Below are positions 13,782-22,137 of a DNA stretch of 64,000 nt, in pieces. Below the pieces are notes generated by a model, which saw only the letters and a program-made list of their open reading frames with translations, was not told the DNA's origin and did no database searches. Made by a program: the position numbers and the translations under genes. The stretch covers positions 1,488,001-1,552,000 of the forward strand of contig CAWINM010000001.1 of the NCBI GenBank assembly GCA_963837455.1, read 5' to 3'. This DNA is from DASYQD01 sp963837455 (GTDB lineage: Bacteria; Acidobacteriota; Thermoanaerobaculia; Multivoradales; JAIOJS01). Position 1 is the stretch's first letter, and each line of letters starts with the position of its first letter.

Positions 13782-15116
13782 TTATCGCCGCGCGGCCCCG
13801 GGCCCGGGCGCGGTGCCGCCCAAAGCCTCCAAGGCCGCGGCCAGCTGGCGCGGCGCCAGGACCGCTGGTGGCAGCAGCTCGAGGACCTCTCCCGCGGCGC
13901 CGGCGGGGAGCGCCATGACGCCGGCGCCGAGCGCGCGGTGGGCCCAGTCGACCGCGGCGCCGGGGGCGACCTCGAGGCCCCAGAGGAGGCCCCGACCCCG
14001 GACGGAGCGGATGCCGGGCAGCACCGCGAGCGACTCGACGCCGGTCGCGAGGGCGGCGCCGAGCGCCGCGGCCCGGCCGGCGAAGTCGGGCTGGTCGAGC
14101 ACCTGCATGGTGGCGAGGGCGGCCGCACAAGCCAGCGGATGGGCGAGGAAGGTGGTGGTGTGCAGGGCCTCGCCGCCGCTCGGCCAGGCGGCGAGAAGCT
14201 CGCGGCGGCCGAGCACGGCGGCGAAGGGGAGGCCGCCGGCGAGCGCTTTGCCGCAGCAGAGGAGGTCGGGCTCGACGCCGGCGGCGGCGCAGGCGAAGAA
14301 GGGGCCGGTGCGTCCACCGCCGGTGAGGATCTCGTCGACGACGAGGATCGTGCCGTGGCGGCGTGCGAGGGCAGTGAGCTCGGCGAGCCACCCCTCCGGC
14401 GGGAGCACCACGCCGGCCCGCCCCTGGATGGGCTCGACGAGGACACAGCCGAACGCGCCGCCGGCAAGGGCGCTCGCCAACGCCGACGCCGGGGCGCCGA
14501 AGGGGAGATGGCGGACGTGCGGGTGCAGGTGGGCGGCAAACGGGGCACGGAAGGCGGAGCGGCCGCCAGCGGTGAGCGCCCCGAGGGTAAGGCCGTGGTA
14601 GCCGCCGGTAAAGGCGAGGATGCCGGGGCGGCCGGTGGCGAGCAACGCCGTCTTGAGGGCGATCTCGACGGCGTCGGCACCCGAGGCGGCGAAGTAGACG
14701 CGGGCGTCCGGCAGGGGCGCGCGCGCCACCAGGGCGGCGGCGACGGCCACCCGCTGCGGGTGACCGTGCACATCGCCGAGGGCGTGGAGCAGGCGCGCCG
14801 CCTGGCGGCGGACGGCCGCGACCACCGCCGGGTGGCGATGACCGACGAGGGCGACGCCAAAGCCCGAGGTCAGGTCGACGTAGCGGTTGCCGTCGACATC
14901 GAGGACATTGGCGCCGCGCGCCTCGCGCCACAAGGGCGCCGGCCCCTCGCCCACGGTGTTGACCCCCGGCGCCTCGAAGGCCGCGAGCCGGGCCGCGAGC
15001 CGTCGGGCCCGCGGGCCCGGGGGCGGCACCACCAGCCGGGGCGGCAGGTCGCCGCGGCGCAGCCGCGCCGGCGCCGGACGGCGGCGACGGCAATCGATTC
15101 GGGGTTCCGGGCACAC
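13782..15116 (-). CDS. Class III PLP-dependent aminotransferase
   Basis: A fold-type I, acetylornithine/ornithine-aminotransferase-like enzyme of 444 residues. Recognisable elements are DVDGNRYVDLTSGFGVALVGH near the N-terminus, AFTGGYHG (pyridoxal ring contact), ILVVDEILTGGGRTG (Asp to pyridine N) and the Schiff-base lysine in CCGKALAGG. The substrate cannot be assigned. The first 30 residues are basic and poorly conserved, so the GTG start at 15116 may be too far upstream. It is 39 bp after recR on the same strand, probably the last gene of a dnaX-ybaB-recR unit. Confidence 0.85.
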   Translation of the reverse strand: MCPEPRIDCRRRRPAPARLRRGDLPPRLVVPPPGPRARRLAARLAAFEAPGVNTVGEGPAPLWREARGANVLDVDGNRYVDLTSGFGVALVGHRHPAVVAAVRRQAARLLHALGDVHGHPQRVAVAAALVARAPLPDARVYFAASGADAVEIALKTALLATGRPGILAFTGGYHGLTLGALTAGGRSAFRAPFAAHLHPHVRHLPFGAPASALASALAGGAFGCVLVEPIQGRAGVVLPPEGWLAELTALARRHGTILVVDEILTGGGRTGPFFACAAAGVEPDLLCCGKALAGGLPFAAVLGRRELLAAWPSGGEALHTTTFLAHPLACAAALATMQVLDQPDFAGRAAALGAALATGVESLAVLPGIRSVRGRGLLWGLEVAPGAAVDWAHRALGAGVMALPAGAAGEVLELLPPAVLAPRQLAAALEALGGTAPGPGAARR

Positions 15117-15155
15117 AGGTGTGGCGCGGTGCCAGCGGGGCTGGCGGCGCGGGTG

Positions 15156-15740
15156 CTACATCTCCTGGCGGCCGAGCAGCGACCGCGAGAGCGTCACCTC
15201 GTCGGTGTACTCGATGTCGCCGCCCACGGGCATGCCGAAAGCGAGGCGGGTGACCCGCAGGCCGCGAGGCTTGAGCAGGCGGGCCAGGTAGTGTGCGGTG
15301 GCCTCCCCCTCGACGTTGGGGTTGGTGGCCAGGATGACCTCGGCGACGCCGTCGAGCCGCGCCAGCAACCCGTCGATGGCAAGCTCCTCGGGGCCGACAC
15401 CGCGTAGCGGCGAGAGGGCGCCGAGCAGGACGTGGTAGCGCCCGTGGTACTCCCCGGTGCGCTCGACGGGGTCGATGTTGAACGGCTCCTCGACGATGCA
15501 CAGCTGCGCCGGGTCGCGACGCGGGTCGGCACACAGGCGGCAAGGATCGACCGCGGTGATGGCGTTGCAGATCGAGCAGTGGAAGAGTCGCGCCTTGACC
15601 TCGAGGATGGTGCGGGCGAGCGCCTCGGCCTCGGCCGCCGGCACCTTGAGCAGGTGGTGGGCGAGCCGGGCGGCCGTCTTGGGGCCGACGCCGGGCAGGC
15701 GCGAGAGCTCGCGCACGAGGTCCTGGAGAGGGTCGTTCAG
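15156..15740 (-). CDS. recR: Recombination protein RecR
   Basis: A 194-residue partner of RecF and RecO in gap repair. It has an N-terminal helix-hairpin-helix (LSRLPGVGPKTAARLAHHLL), a zinc finger of C-x2-C-x8-C-x2-C form (CSIC...CRLC), and a Toprim domain with LCIVEEPFNIDPVERTG, then ATNPNVEGEATAHYLARLL. Homology places the start at LNDPLQ, which would be a CTG codon (15738-15740) overlapping the ybaB stop; the next in-frame GTG lies about eight codons later. Either CTG is used or one base is wrong. Overlap with ybaB implies translational coupling. Confidence 0.93.
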   Translation of the reverse strand: MNDPLQDLVRELSRLPGVGPKTAARLAHHLLKVPAAEAEALARTILEVKARLFHCSICNAITAVDPCRLCADPRRDPAQLCIVEEPFNIDPVERTGEYHGRYHVLLGALSPLRGVGPEELAIDGLLARLDGVAEVILATNPNVEGEATAHYLARLLKPRGLRVTRLAFGMPVGGDIEYTDEVTLSRSLLGRQEM

Positions 15741-16036
15741 AACAGTCCTGGCATGCCGAGACCGCCCGCGAGAGAGCCTACCTTCTCCTGCATCGCCTCC
15801 TCCACCTTGCGGCTCGCCTCGTTGACCGCGGCGACGATGAGGTCCTGGAGCATCTCTGGATCGGCGGGGTCGAGGACCTCGCGATCGATGGTCACGGCCA
15901 GCAGCACCTTGTGGCCGTTCATGCGCACGCCAACCATGCCGCCGCCGGCGCTGGCTTCGACCTCGAGGGCGGCGAGCTCGCGCTGGATGCGCTCCTGCAT
16001 CTGCGCCGCCTGTTTCATCATCTTCTGGATGTTCAT
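15737..16036 (-). CDS. YbaB/EbfC nucleoid-associated protein
   Basis: A 99-residue YbaB-family DNA-binding protein. The family signature is visible: MNIQKMMKQAAQMQERIQREL at the start, a central GGMVGVRMNGHKVLLAVTID and LLQDLIVAAVNEA-like helix with MLQDLIVAAVNEASRKVEE, then a glycine-rich GGLGMPGLF end. It lies between dnaX and recR, the classic arrangement. Its ATG directly abuts the dnaX stop, and its stop overlaps the recR start, so the three are surely one operon. Confidence 0.93.
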   Translation of the reverse strand: MNIQKMMKQAAQMQERIQRELAALEVEASAGGGMVGVRMNGHKVLLAVTIDREVLDPADPEMLQDLIVAAVNEASRKVEEAMQEKVGSLAGGLGMPGLF

Positions 16037-17692
16037 CTACTCCTCCGGTGCGCCGTGCTCCACCGCGGTGATGGTGCCGCCGAAGATGTCGAGGACGGCC
16101 TGGACCTTGGGGTCGGCAGCCGCTGCCGCCAGCGTCGGCGTCGCAACCGGCGCCGGTGCCGGCGCACCGTCGACGAGCCGCCAGCGACAGCCGGGCCCGC
16201 AGACCTCCTCGAGTGCCCCCTCGAGGGCGGCGCGGTTGCCGGGGCGCTCGAGCGCCGTCTGGAGCCACGCATCGCCCGGCGGCTGGTAGATGCGCAGCTC
16301 GTCCCCCTCCAGGCGCAGCGCCTGGGCTGCCGTGAGGTGGGCGGCGAGGACCTGCCGCCGGCGCGCGACGCCCTGCAGCAGGGCCGCGACGGGGTCGCCC
16401 TCGGCGAGCGGGGCGGGGGCGGCCGGCTCCGGATCCACGGGCACCGTCGCCGCGGTCGAGGCGCTCGGCGGGGGAAGGGAACGGGCGGCGACGGCCGCAG
16501 GCGAGAAATCAGAAGGCGACGGTCGCGGGGGGGGTGGCCCGGCGGTCGCCTGCGCCGCGGGGGCAACGGGGGCGCCACCCCGCAAGAGCGCCTCCACGCG
16601 CGTGAGCTTGGGCAGCTCCGCCGCCCGTAGCAGAGTGATCTCGAGGGCGAGCCCCGGGACCTCACTGCGGCGCACGAGGGGCTCGGCGGCGAGCATCTGG
16701 TGGAGCACGCGGAGGAGGTTCTCGTAGCCGGCGTCGCGGGCGAGATCCCGCAGACGGAGGCTCTCCTCGGCGGGAAGCTCGAGGCGCTCCGGGTCGCCGC
16801 CGAGCGCGAGATGGAGCGCGTCGCGGCAGTAACCGAGGAAGCGGCTGAAGAGCTGCCGTGGGTCCCAACCCTCGGTCTCGACGGCGCCGGCGAGGTCGGC
16901 GAGAGCACGCCCCTGGCCGGTGACGATCGCCGTGAGCAGCTGATGGAACAGGGCGAGATCGAAGCCGCCGAGCAGGCGGGCGGCGTCGTCGTCGGCGACG
17001 CTGCCGGCGCCGTAGGTGGCGAGCTGGTCGAGCAGTGCCACGGCGTCGCGAACACTCCCCTCGCCGGCTCGCGCGACCAGGCGCAGCGCGGTGGGCGAAG
17101 CGGTGATCCCCTCGGCGGCGCAGAGGGTCGCCAGGTGTGCCGCCAGCGTCTCGACGGGCACGCGCCGGAAGCGGAACTCCTGGCAGCGCGAGAGGATGGT
17201 GGCCGGCACCGCCTCCGCTTCCGTGGTGGCGAACACGAAGACCAGGTGTGGCGGCGGCTCCTCGACGATCTTGAGCAGGGCGTCGAAGGCCTGCCGCGAG
17301 AGGCGGTGAACCTCGTCGAGCACCACCACCTTGTAGCGGTCGCGAGCGGGTCCGTACCGCAGGCTCTCGGTGAGATCGCGCACCTGCTCGACCTTCGAGT
17401 AGGTCGCGGCATCGACCTCGAGCACGTCGAGGTCCGCGCCGACCGTGATCTCCCGGCAGGGCAGGCAGTCGTTGCACGGATCGGCGGCGGGGCCGCGCTC
17501 GCAGTTGAGCGCCTTGGCGAGAACGCGGGCGGCCGTGGTCTTGCCCACGCCGCGGATACCGGCGAAGAGGTAGGCCTGGGCAATGCGCCCCTCGACGAGG
17601 GCATTGCGCAGCGCCGTGACCACCGGCTCCTGGCCGATGAGATTCGCGAAGTCCTGGGGGCGCCACTTGCGCGCCAGTGCCTGGTAGGTCAT
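16037..17692 (-). CDS. dnaX: DNA polymerase III subunit gamma/tau
   Basis: The clamp-loader ATPase of 551 residues. It starts MTYQALARKWRPQDFANLIGQ. Walker A is FAGIRGVGKTTAA (about 44-56), the zinc cysteines lie in the 69-82 stretch (CERGPAADPCNDCLPC), Walker B is VVVLDEVHRLS, and the sensor/SRC motif is ATILSRCQEF. An Ala/Pro-rich linker (about 385-440) precedes a C-terminal tau-like domain. I see no A-rich slippery site that would give a separate gamma product. The SRP RNA gene lies a few bases upstream on the same strand. The frame is intact. Confidence 0.95.
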   Translation of the reverse strand: MTYQALARKWRPQDFANLIGQEPVVTALRNALVEGRIAQAYLFAGIRGVGKTTAARVLAKALNCERGPAADPCNDCLPCREITVGADLDVLEVDAATYSKVEQVRDLTESLRYGPARDRYKVVVLDEVHRLSRQAFDALLKIVEEPPPHLVFVFATTEAEAVPATILSRCQEFRFRRVPVETLAAHLATLCAAEGITASPTALRLVARAGEGSVRDAVALLDQLATYGAGSVADDDAARLLGGFDLALFHQLLTAIVTGQGRALADLAGAVETEGWDPRQLFSRFLGYCRDALHLALGGDPERLELPAEESLRLRDLARDAGYENLLRVLHQMLAAEPLVRRSEVPGLALEITLLRAAELPKLTRVEALLRGGAPVAPAAQATAGPPPPRPSPSDFSPAAVAARSLPPPSASTAATVPVDPEPAAPAPLAEGDPVAALLQGVARRRQVLAAHLTAAQALRLEGDELRIYQPPGDAWLQTALERPGNRAALEGALEEVCGPGCRWRLVDGAPAPAPVATPTLAAAAADPKVQAVLDIFGGTITAVEHGAPEE

Positions 17693-17708
17693 GGCGTGGG
17701 GTGGCGGC

Positions 17709-17841
17709 AGGGTGGGGGTGAAGGGTTCCGGTAGCGCTGCGGCACCCGGCGCGGACGCCTTATCGCTGCTCCCTTCCGGGCCTGACGAGGTTCGGTACCG
17801 TCCGGTGCACAGGACCCGAACCCTTCACCACCACCCCCCGC
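17709..17841 (-). ncRNA. ffs: Signal recognition particle RNA (4.5S type)
   Basis: The minus strand carries the conserved SRP domain IV loop GTCAGGCCCGGAAGGGAGCA followed by GCGATAAGGC, matching the GGTCAGGtCCGGAAGgAAGCAGC signature. The flanks pair over a long helix (GGTGGTGGTGAAGGGTTC against GAACCCTTCACCCCCACC), giving a hairpin of roughly 130 nt. It forms the RNA core of SRP with Ffh for co-translational membrane targeting. The ends are estimated from the helix. It lies just upstream of dnaX. Confidence 0.92.
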
Positions 17842-17933
17842 CGACTCATCCTAGCAGCCGACCTCCGCGTGCCGGAGAGCGGCGGCAGGAGCGAGCGTCG
17901 GTCGAGGGCGGAGGTGGCCGCGCGGGGCGCGGC

Positions 17934-17962
17934 TTGGCGGCCCACCGCGGGTACCCTACAAT
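17934..17962 (+). promoter_or_regulatory. Promoter for tadA and downstream tRNAs
   Basis: TTGGCG (17934-17939), a 17-base spacer and TACAAT (17957-17962) make a sigma-70-like promoter. The start of transcription would be near 17969, about 30 bases before tadA. Confidence 0.55.
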
Positions 17963-17998
17963 ACGCGGCCCTGCCTCGGCCCGGGGCAGCCCTCCGGC

Positions 17999-18466
17999 AT
18001 GGACGACAGCAAGTGGATGCAGGTGGCGCTCGGTGAAGCCCGTCGCGCCGCGGAGCTCGGGGAAGTGCCGGTGGGGGCCGTGGTGGTGTGCGGCGACGAG
18101 TTGCTCGGCGCCGGGCACAACCGCCGGGAGACGGAGGGGGACCCGCTCGCGCATGCCGAGCTCCTGGCCCTGCGCCAGGCGGCGTCGCGGGTTCAAGGCT
18201 GGCGCCTGGTCGGCTGTACAATGTTCGCGACCCTCGAGCCTTGTGCCATGTGCGCGGGCGCCCTGGTCAACAGTCGAGTCGAGCGTCTGGTTTTCGGGGC
18301 CCCCGACCCCAAGGCAGGGTTCTGCGGGTCGCTGGCGGACCTCCCGCGCGATCCGCGCCTGAATCACCGCCTCGAGGTGGTGTCGGGCGTGCTGGCAGAC
18401 GAGTGCGGTGCTTTGCTGCGCGACTTCTTCCGTCGCCTGCGGGAGGAGCGCGGTGGATCTTTGTAA
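17999..18466 (+). CDS. tadA: tRNA-specific adenosine deaminase
   Basis: Deaminates A34 to inosine in tRNA-Arg(ACG). The 155-residue protein has the zinc-deaminase motifs HAE (H52, catalytic E54) and PCAMC (C82, C85), plus GEVPVGAVVV and the tRNA-binding VFGAPDPKAG region. Length is typical. A promoter lies upstream and two tRNA-Ser genes follow on the same strand. The frame is intact. Confidence 0.95.
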   Translation: MDDSKWMQVALGEARRAAELGEVPVGAVVVCGDELLGAGHNRRETEGDPLAHAELLALRQAASRVQGWRLVGCTMFATLEPCAMCAGALVNSRVERLVFGAPDPKAGFCGSLADLPRDPRLNHRLEVVSGVLADECGALLRDFFRRLREERGGSL

Positions 18467-18482
18467 GCGAGCCTCGAAGCGC

Positions 18483-18573
<91 letters not shown>

Positions 18574-18602
18574 TCTCCCTGGTGGGCAAGAAGCGCCTTT
18601 TC

Positions 18603-18692
18603 GGAGAGGTGCCGGAGCGGTCGAACGGGGCGGTCTCGAAAACCGTTGACCGTGCAAGCGGTCCGTGGGTTCGAATCCCACCCTCTCCGCCA
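18603..18692 (+). tRNA. tRNA-Ser (CGA)
   Basis: Same acceptor and T arm as the preceding tRNA-Ser. The anticodon loop is CTCGAAA with anticodon CGA, reading UCG. The variable arm is long and differs (TTGACCGTGCAAGCGGTC). CCA is encoded (18690-18692). It lies 30 bases after the first tRNA-Ser, so both are probably processed from one transcript that may continue into rpmH. Confidence 0.96.
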
Positions 18693-18726
18693 TTTGCCAA
18701 GTTACTGAGCAGGAAGGACGTGCGAC

Positions 18727-18861
18727 GTGAAGAGAACATTCCAGCCCAACAACCGGCGGCGCAAGCGCACCCACGGATTCCTGGTGCGGATGCGCACGCG
18801 CCATGGTCAGGCAGTGTTGTCGCGCCGGCGGCGCAAGGGGCGCAAGCGCCTGAGCGTCTGA
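18727..18861 (+). CDS. rpmH: Ribosomal protein bL34
   Basis: A 44-residue, very basic ribosomal protein of the large subunit. It begins with GTG and reads MKRTFQPNNRRRKRTHGF, then RMRTRHGQAVLSRRRRKGRK, the complete bL34 pattern. A clear AGGAAGGA lies about ten bases before the start. It begins the conserved rpmH-rnpA-yidD-yidC-jag run and is followed eight bases later by rnpA. Confidence 0.97.
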   Translation: MKRTFQPNNRRRKRTHGFLVRMRTRHGQAVLSRRRRKGRKRLSV

Positions 18862-18869
18862 GCCCCGTG

Positions 18870-19229
18870 ATGGCGCCGGACGAGACGCTGCGGCGAGTGG
18901 AGCGAGTGCGCCGCCGCAGCGACTACCTGCGCGCGTACCGTCGCGGTCGGCGCCGCAGCGGGAGGTTGGCGACCCTGCACTTCGTACCGAACGACACCGG
19001 GGTGGCGCGGCTTGGGGTAACGGTGAGCCGCAAGGTGGGCAATTCGGTGATCCGCCACAAGGTCAAGCGGCGGATCGTCGAGCTGTTCCGCCGTGCCCCG
19101 ACGCGCGGCTCCCTTCCCGCATGGGACCTCGTGATGCATGTCCTGCCGGAGGCGGGCGCCGCCGACCATGCCGCGCTGCGGCATGACATCGAGGGCCTGC
19201 TTCGGGCGGTCGCGGAGGCGAGGCGATGA
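18870..19229 (+). CDS. rnpA: Ribonuclease P protein component
   Basis: A 119-residue basic protein that assists RNase P RNA in maturing tRNA 5' ends. The family core is LGVTVSRKVGNSVIRHKVKRRIVELFR (around residues 52-78, containing the RNR-type helix), preceded by the beta strands ATLHFVPN. ATG at 18870 was chosen; the immediately upstream in-frame GTG at 18867 is equally possible. Its stop overlaps the yidD start by four bases. Confidence 0.95.
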   Translation: MAPDETLRRVERVRRRSDYLRAYRRGRRRSGRLATLHFVPNDTGVARLGVTVSRKVGNSVIRHKVKRRIVELFRRAPTRGSLPAWDLVMHVLPEAGAADHAALRHDIEGLLRAVAEARR

Positions 19230-19432
19230 AGGGGGCCGTTCTCTGGGCGCTCGGTTGCTACAAGCGCTGGATCTCGCCGCTGTTGCCGTCTGCGTGCCGG
19301 TTCGTGCCGACGTGTTCCGAATACGCGCGGCTGGCGGTTATCAAGTACGGTGTGGCGGTCGGGCTCTGGCGCGCCGGAGGCCGGCTGCTTCGTTGCCAAC
19401 CCCTCCATCCCGGCGGCATCGATCTGCCTTGA
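19226..19432 (+). CDS. yidD: YidD membrane protein insertion efficiency factor
   Basis: A 68-residue protein with the conserved YidD cysteines: LLPSACRFVPTCSEYARLAV and LLRCQPLHPGGIDLP. YidD proteins sit at the inner membrane through an amphipathic helix and assist YidC insertion; the exact role is not settled. It overlaps rnpA (ATGA) and precedes yidC. A second, longer YidD homologue occurs at 41102. Confidence 0.95.
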   Translation: MKGAVLWALGCYKRWISPLLPSACRFVPTCSEYARLAVIKYGVAVGLWRAGGRLLRCQPLHPGGIDLP

Positions 19433-19527
19433 GTGCCGACATCAGGCCGCCGGGCCTCACCGACCGCCCGAGGGTAGCGGGGCGTGCCGGAATCGCAGGG
19501 GCGATCCGGCCGTAGGAGCGAGACGAC

Positions 19528-21321
19528 GTGGACAACCGCCGGCTGCTGCTGTTCTTGCTCATCTCCGTTGCCATCCTGCTGGCCTGGCAGTGGGTGATGC
19601 CGTCGTCCGTGCGGCACCCGGCGTCGCCGCCGGAGCCGACCGTAGTAGCCACGCAGGGGGCCGAGTCAACGCCGGCCCCCGCCGCCGCCGCGCAGGCGAC
19701 GCCCGTTCCCGTGCCAGCGGCGCCGCGGGCGGCAACAACGCCGGTGCCGGCAGCCACCCCGGTCTTCGCCGCCGCCGAGCAACTTGAGGTGGTCGACACC
19801 GCGGAGTTTCGCGCCGAGTTCACGAACCGGGGAGCGCAGCTGGTGTCCTTCCGCCTCAAGCAGTACCACGACGAGCACGGGCGACCCCTCGAGCTGGTGC
19901 GAGCGCGGCAGGAGGGGCCGTGGCCTCTCGGGCTGGTCGACGCGAAGCTCCAGCCACTGCGCGTGGACGATGCGCTCTTCGCCGTGCACCGGGGGCACGG
20001 CTCCGACGGTCACGACGTTCTCCGATTCGAGTACGAGGGTCCGCTGGGGAGCGCTCGCAAGGAGGTGCGCGTGCTCGGCCCAGGAGTGCTCGGCCTGCAG
20101 GTCGAGGCCCATGCCCCCGGCTGGGGCTTGGTGCTCGGACCGGGCGTGCGGAACCCGAGCGCCAAGGAGCTCGCGTCCAAGCGGCAGCCGCGCCAGGCGG
20201 TGTACCGCGTGGGCGGCAAGGTGGAGACCATCCTGGCCCCGCGCACCGAGGCCCTGGTGAACGTCCCCACCGGCGGCCTGAGCTGGCTTGGCGTGGAGGA
20301 CAACTACTTCCTCACCGTGCTGGTGCCCGAGTCTCCTCTGGCGACGGCCGTGGTGCAGCCGGTCGCGGTGCGCGTCACCGGACCGGACCGCCCATACCGC
20401 CTTACGGCATTCCGCAACGAGGACGCGTTGCCGCCGGCCGAGCGGGATCTGCCGCGTGACCTGCGGGTGGTGGTGAGTCCGCAGGGGAACGCGCTGGTGG
20501 GAACCGCCTACCTTGGCGCCAAGCAGTACGAGCGGCTGGCGAGGCTGCCGTGGCACCTGGAGGAGACGTTGCAGTGGGGGATCTGGGGGTTCCTGTCGCG
20601 TCCGCTGCTCTGGGCGCTGCTGTGGATCCACGACCACGTGGTGTCGAACTACGGTTGGGCCATCGTGCTGCTCACCCTCGGGCTGCGGGTGCTCCTCTTC
20701 CCTCTCACCTGGTCGAGCCAGCGGTCGATGCAGCGGATGCAGGAGCTGCAACCGAGGATGCAGGCCATCCGTCAGAAGTACCGCGGCAAGCTGCGCGACA
20801 AGAACGGTCGCATGGACCTCGAGGCGCAGCGGAAAATGAACGAGGAGATGCAGGAGCTGTTCCGCAGCGAGGGGGCGAACCCCTATGGCGGCTGCATCCC
20901 GATCCTCGTGCAGATCCCCGTCTTCTTCGCCCTGTTCGCCATGCTGCGCAGTGCCGTCGAGCTCCGGGATGCACCGTGGGCGCTGTGGATCCGGGACCTA
21001 TCGGAGCCCGACCCCTACTACGTGCTGCCAGTCGTGATGGGTGTCACCCAGATCTACCAGCAGCGGCTCACGCCGATGAGCGGCGATCCGATGCAGCGGC
21101 GTCTGATGCAGCTGTTCCCCTGGATGTTCACCATCTTCTCGGTGACCTTCCCCGGTGGGCTCGTTCTCTACTGGACGGTCAACAACCTGGTGACCATCGC
21201 GCAGACCATGGTGATCAATCGGCACAAGAAGAAGGCGGGTGAGAGCGACAAGGGGGAGGTGAGGCGGAAGGGCAAGGGGAAGCGACGGCGCGCAGGGGCG
21301 AGCGGCGAGGAACGGCCGTGA
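19528..21321 (+). CDS. yidC: Membrane protein insertase YidC
   Basis: A 597-residue inner-membrane insertase of the Gram-negative type. The first TM helix is LLLFLLISVAILLAWQWVM (about 5-23), followed by an Ala/Pro/Thr-rich tether and a large periplasmic beta domain (about 85-330). The conserved 60 kDa core comprises the later TM helices, with NYGWAIVLLTLGLRVLLFPL, NPYGGCIPILVQIPVFFALF and VLYWTVNNLVTIAQ. The tail is strongly basic. The presence of the periplasmic domain argues for a diderm cell. It starts with GTG behind TAGGAG. Its stop overlaps jag by four bases (GTGA). Confidence 0.97.
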   Translation: MDNRRLLLFLLISVAILLAWQWVMPSSVRHPASPPEPTVVATQGAESTPAPAAAAQATPVPVPAAPRAATTPVPAATPVFAAAEQLEVVDTAEFRAEFTNRGAQLVSFRLKQYHDEHGRPLELVRARQEGPWPLGLVDAKLQPLRVDDALFAVHRGHGSDGHDVLRFEYEGPLGSARKEVRVLGPGVLGLQVEAHAPGWGLVLGPGVRNPSAKELASKRQPRQAVYRVGGKVETILAPRTEALVNVPTGGLSWLGVEDNYFLTVLVPESPLATAVVQPVAVRVTGPDRPYRLTAFRNEDALPPAERDLPRDLRVVVSPQGNALVGTAYLGAKQYERLARLPWHLEETLQWGIWGFLSRPLLWALLWIHDHVVSNYGWAIVLLTLGLRVLLFPLTWSSQRSMQRMQELQPRMQAIRQKYRGKLRDKNGRMDLEAQRKMNEEMQELFRSEGANPYGGCIPILVQIPVFFALFAMLRSAVELRDAPWALWIRDLSEPDPYYVLPVVMGVTQIYQQRLTPMSGDPMQRRLMQLFPWMFTIFSVTFPGGLVLYWTVNNLVTIAQTMVINRHKKKAGESDKGEVRRKGKGKRRRAGASGEERP

Positions 21322-22109
21322 CCCCTTCCCCGCGACGCTTCTTTTCCGGCGACACCGAGTCGCAGGCGGTGATCGAAGCGGCAGGCCACTTCGGCCTCCG
21401 TCCCGGTGAGCTGGCTTACCGGACGCTCGAGAAGAAGCATGGGTTCCTGCGCCGGCAGCGCGTGGTGATCGAAGTGGATCCGACCTGCCCCCGCCGGGCG
21501 GTGGGCGCCGTTGAGCCGCCGCCAGCTGCGCGGCGACCCCCCGCACCCGTGAGTGAGCCGCGGCCCCGCGCCGAGGCCGTCGATGATCGGCAGGCCGAAG
21601 AGGAGCCGCGCGGTGCGAGCCAGGAGGGGACCGCGGACCCCGAGGGAGTGGTGTCCGCGGCCGAAGCGCTGGTAGCGCTGGCCGGGCTGAGCTTGTCGGC
21701 TACCGGTGCGGAAGATGGCCCCGCGGGCGAGGAGGTGCTGAAGGTCGAGCTGCGCGGTGCCCACCGGGACCTCCTTCTAGCCCGCCAGGGCGAGCTTCTG
21801 CGTGCCTGCGAGTACGTCCTCCGTCGCATGGTTCGCGACCTTCCACCCGGAGGGCTGTCGCTCGACAGCGAGGGGTTTCGCGAGGAGCGTGACACCCACC
21901 TACGCCAGCAGGCAGCGGCCGCCGCCGCGGAGGTCCGGTCCACGGGCTGTCCGGTGCTGCTCGAGCCCCTCCCGGCCGCGGAGCGAAGGATCGTGCACCT
22001 GACGATCCAACAGGAGCAGGCGGTGGCTTCGAGGAGCGAGGGCGAGGGCGAGCTGCGTCGTGTGAGGATCGAGCTCGCGAGTGCGGGGGCACCAGCGGGC
22101 GAGGTGTGA
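21318..22109 (+). CDS. jag: Jag/KhpB RNA-binding protein
   Basis: A 263-residue protein with an N-terminal Jag_N segment (ESQAVIEAAGHFGL...YRTLEKKHGFLRR, to about residue 50) and an acidic/proline-rich linker. A KH-like segment (about 140-185) and a C-terminal R3H domain (ERRIVHLTIQQ...SEGEGELRRVRI) follow. It binds RNA and, in other bacteria, affects envelope biogenesis. GTG start overlaps the yidC stop, implying coupling. Confidence 0.88.
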   Translation: MTPSPRRFFSGDTESQAVIEAAGHFGLRPGELAYRTLEKKHGFLRRQRVVIEVDPTCPRRAVGAVEPPPAARRPPAPVSEPRPRAEAVDDRQAEEEPRGASQEGTADPEGVVSAAEALVALAGLSLSATGAEDGPAGEEVLKVELRGAHRDLLLARQGELLRACEYVLRRMVRDLPPGGLSLDSEGFREERDTHLRQQAAAAAAEVRSTGCPVLLEPLPAAERRIVHLTIQQEQAVASRSEGEGELRRVRIELASAGAPAGEV

Positions 22110-22118
22110 GCCCGCTGA

Positions 22119-22134
22119 TGTTTCACGTGAAATC
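22119..22134. other. parS centromere site
   Basis: TGTTTCACGTGAAATC agrees with the widely conserved parS palindrome TGTTTCACGTGAAACA at 14 of 16 positions, including the whole TTTCACGTGAAA core. It lies nine bases after jag and just before rsmG, 0.6 kb upstream of parA. ParB would load here and spread. It may also influence expression of the rsmG-parA-parB unit. Confidence 0.88.
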
Positions 22135-22137
22135 GGC

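Noticed and set aside
12960..15543. Long open frames (815 and 856 codons) over the cNMP protein and aminotransferase
   Set aside because: Both are shadows of recognised genes on the minus strand; no family signal of their own.
16037..17692. Programmed frameshift in dnaX producing a gamma subunit
   Set aside because: I found no A-rich slippery heptamer or matching stem-loop in the coding sequence.
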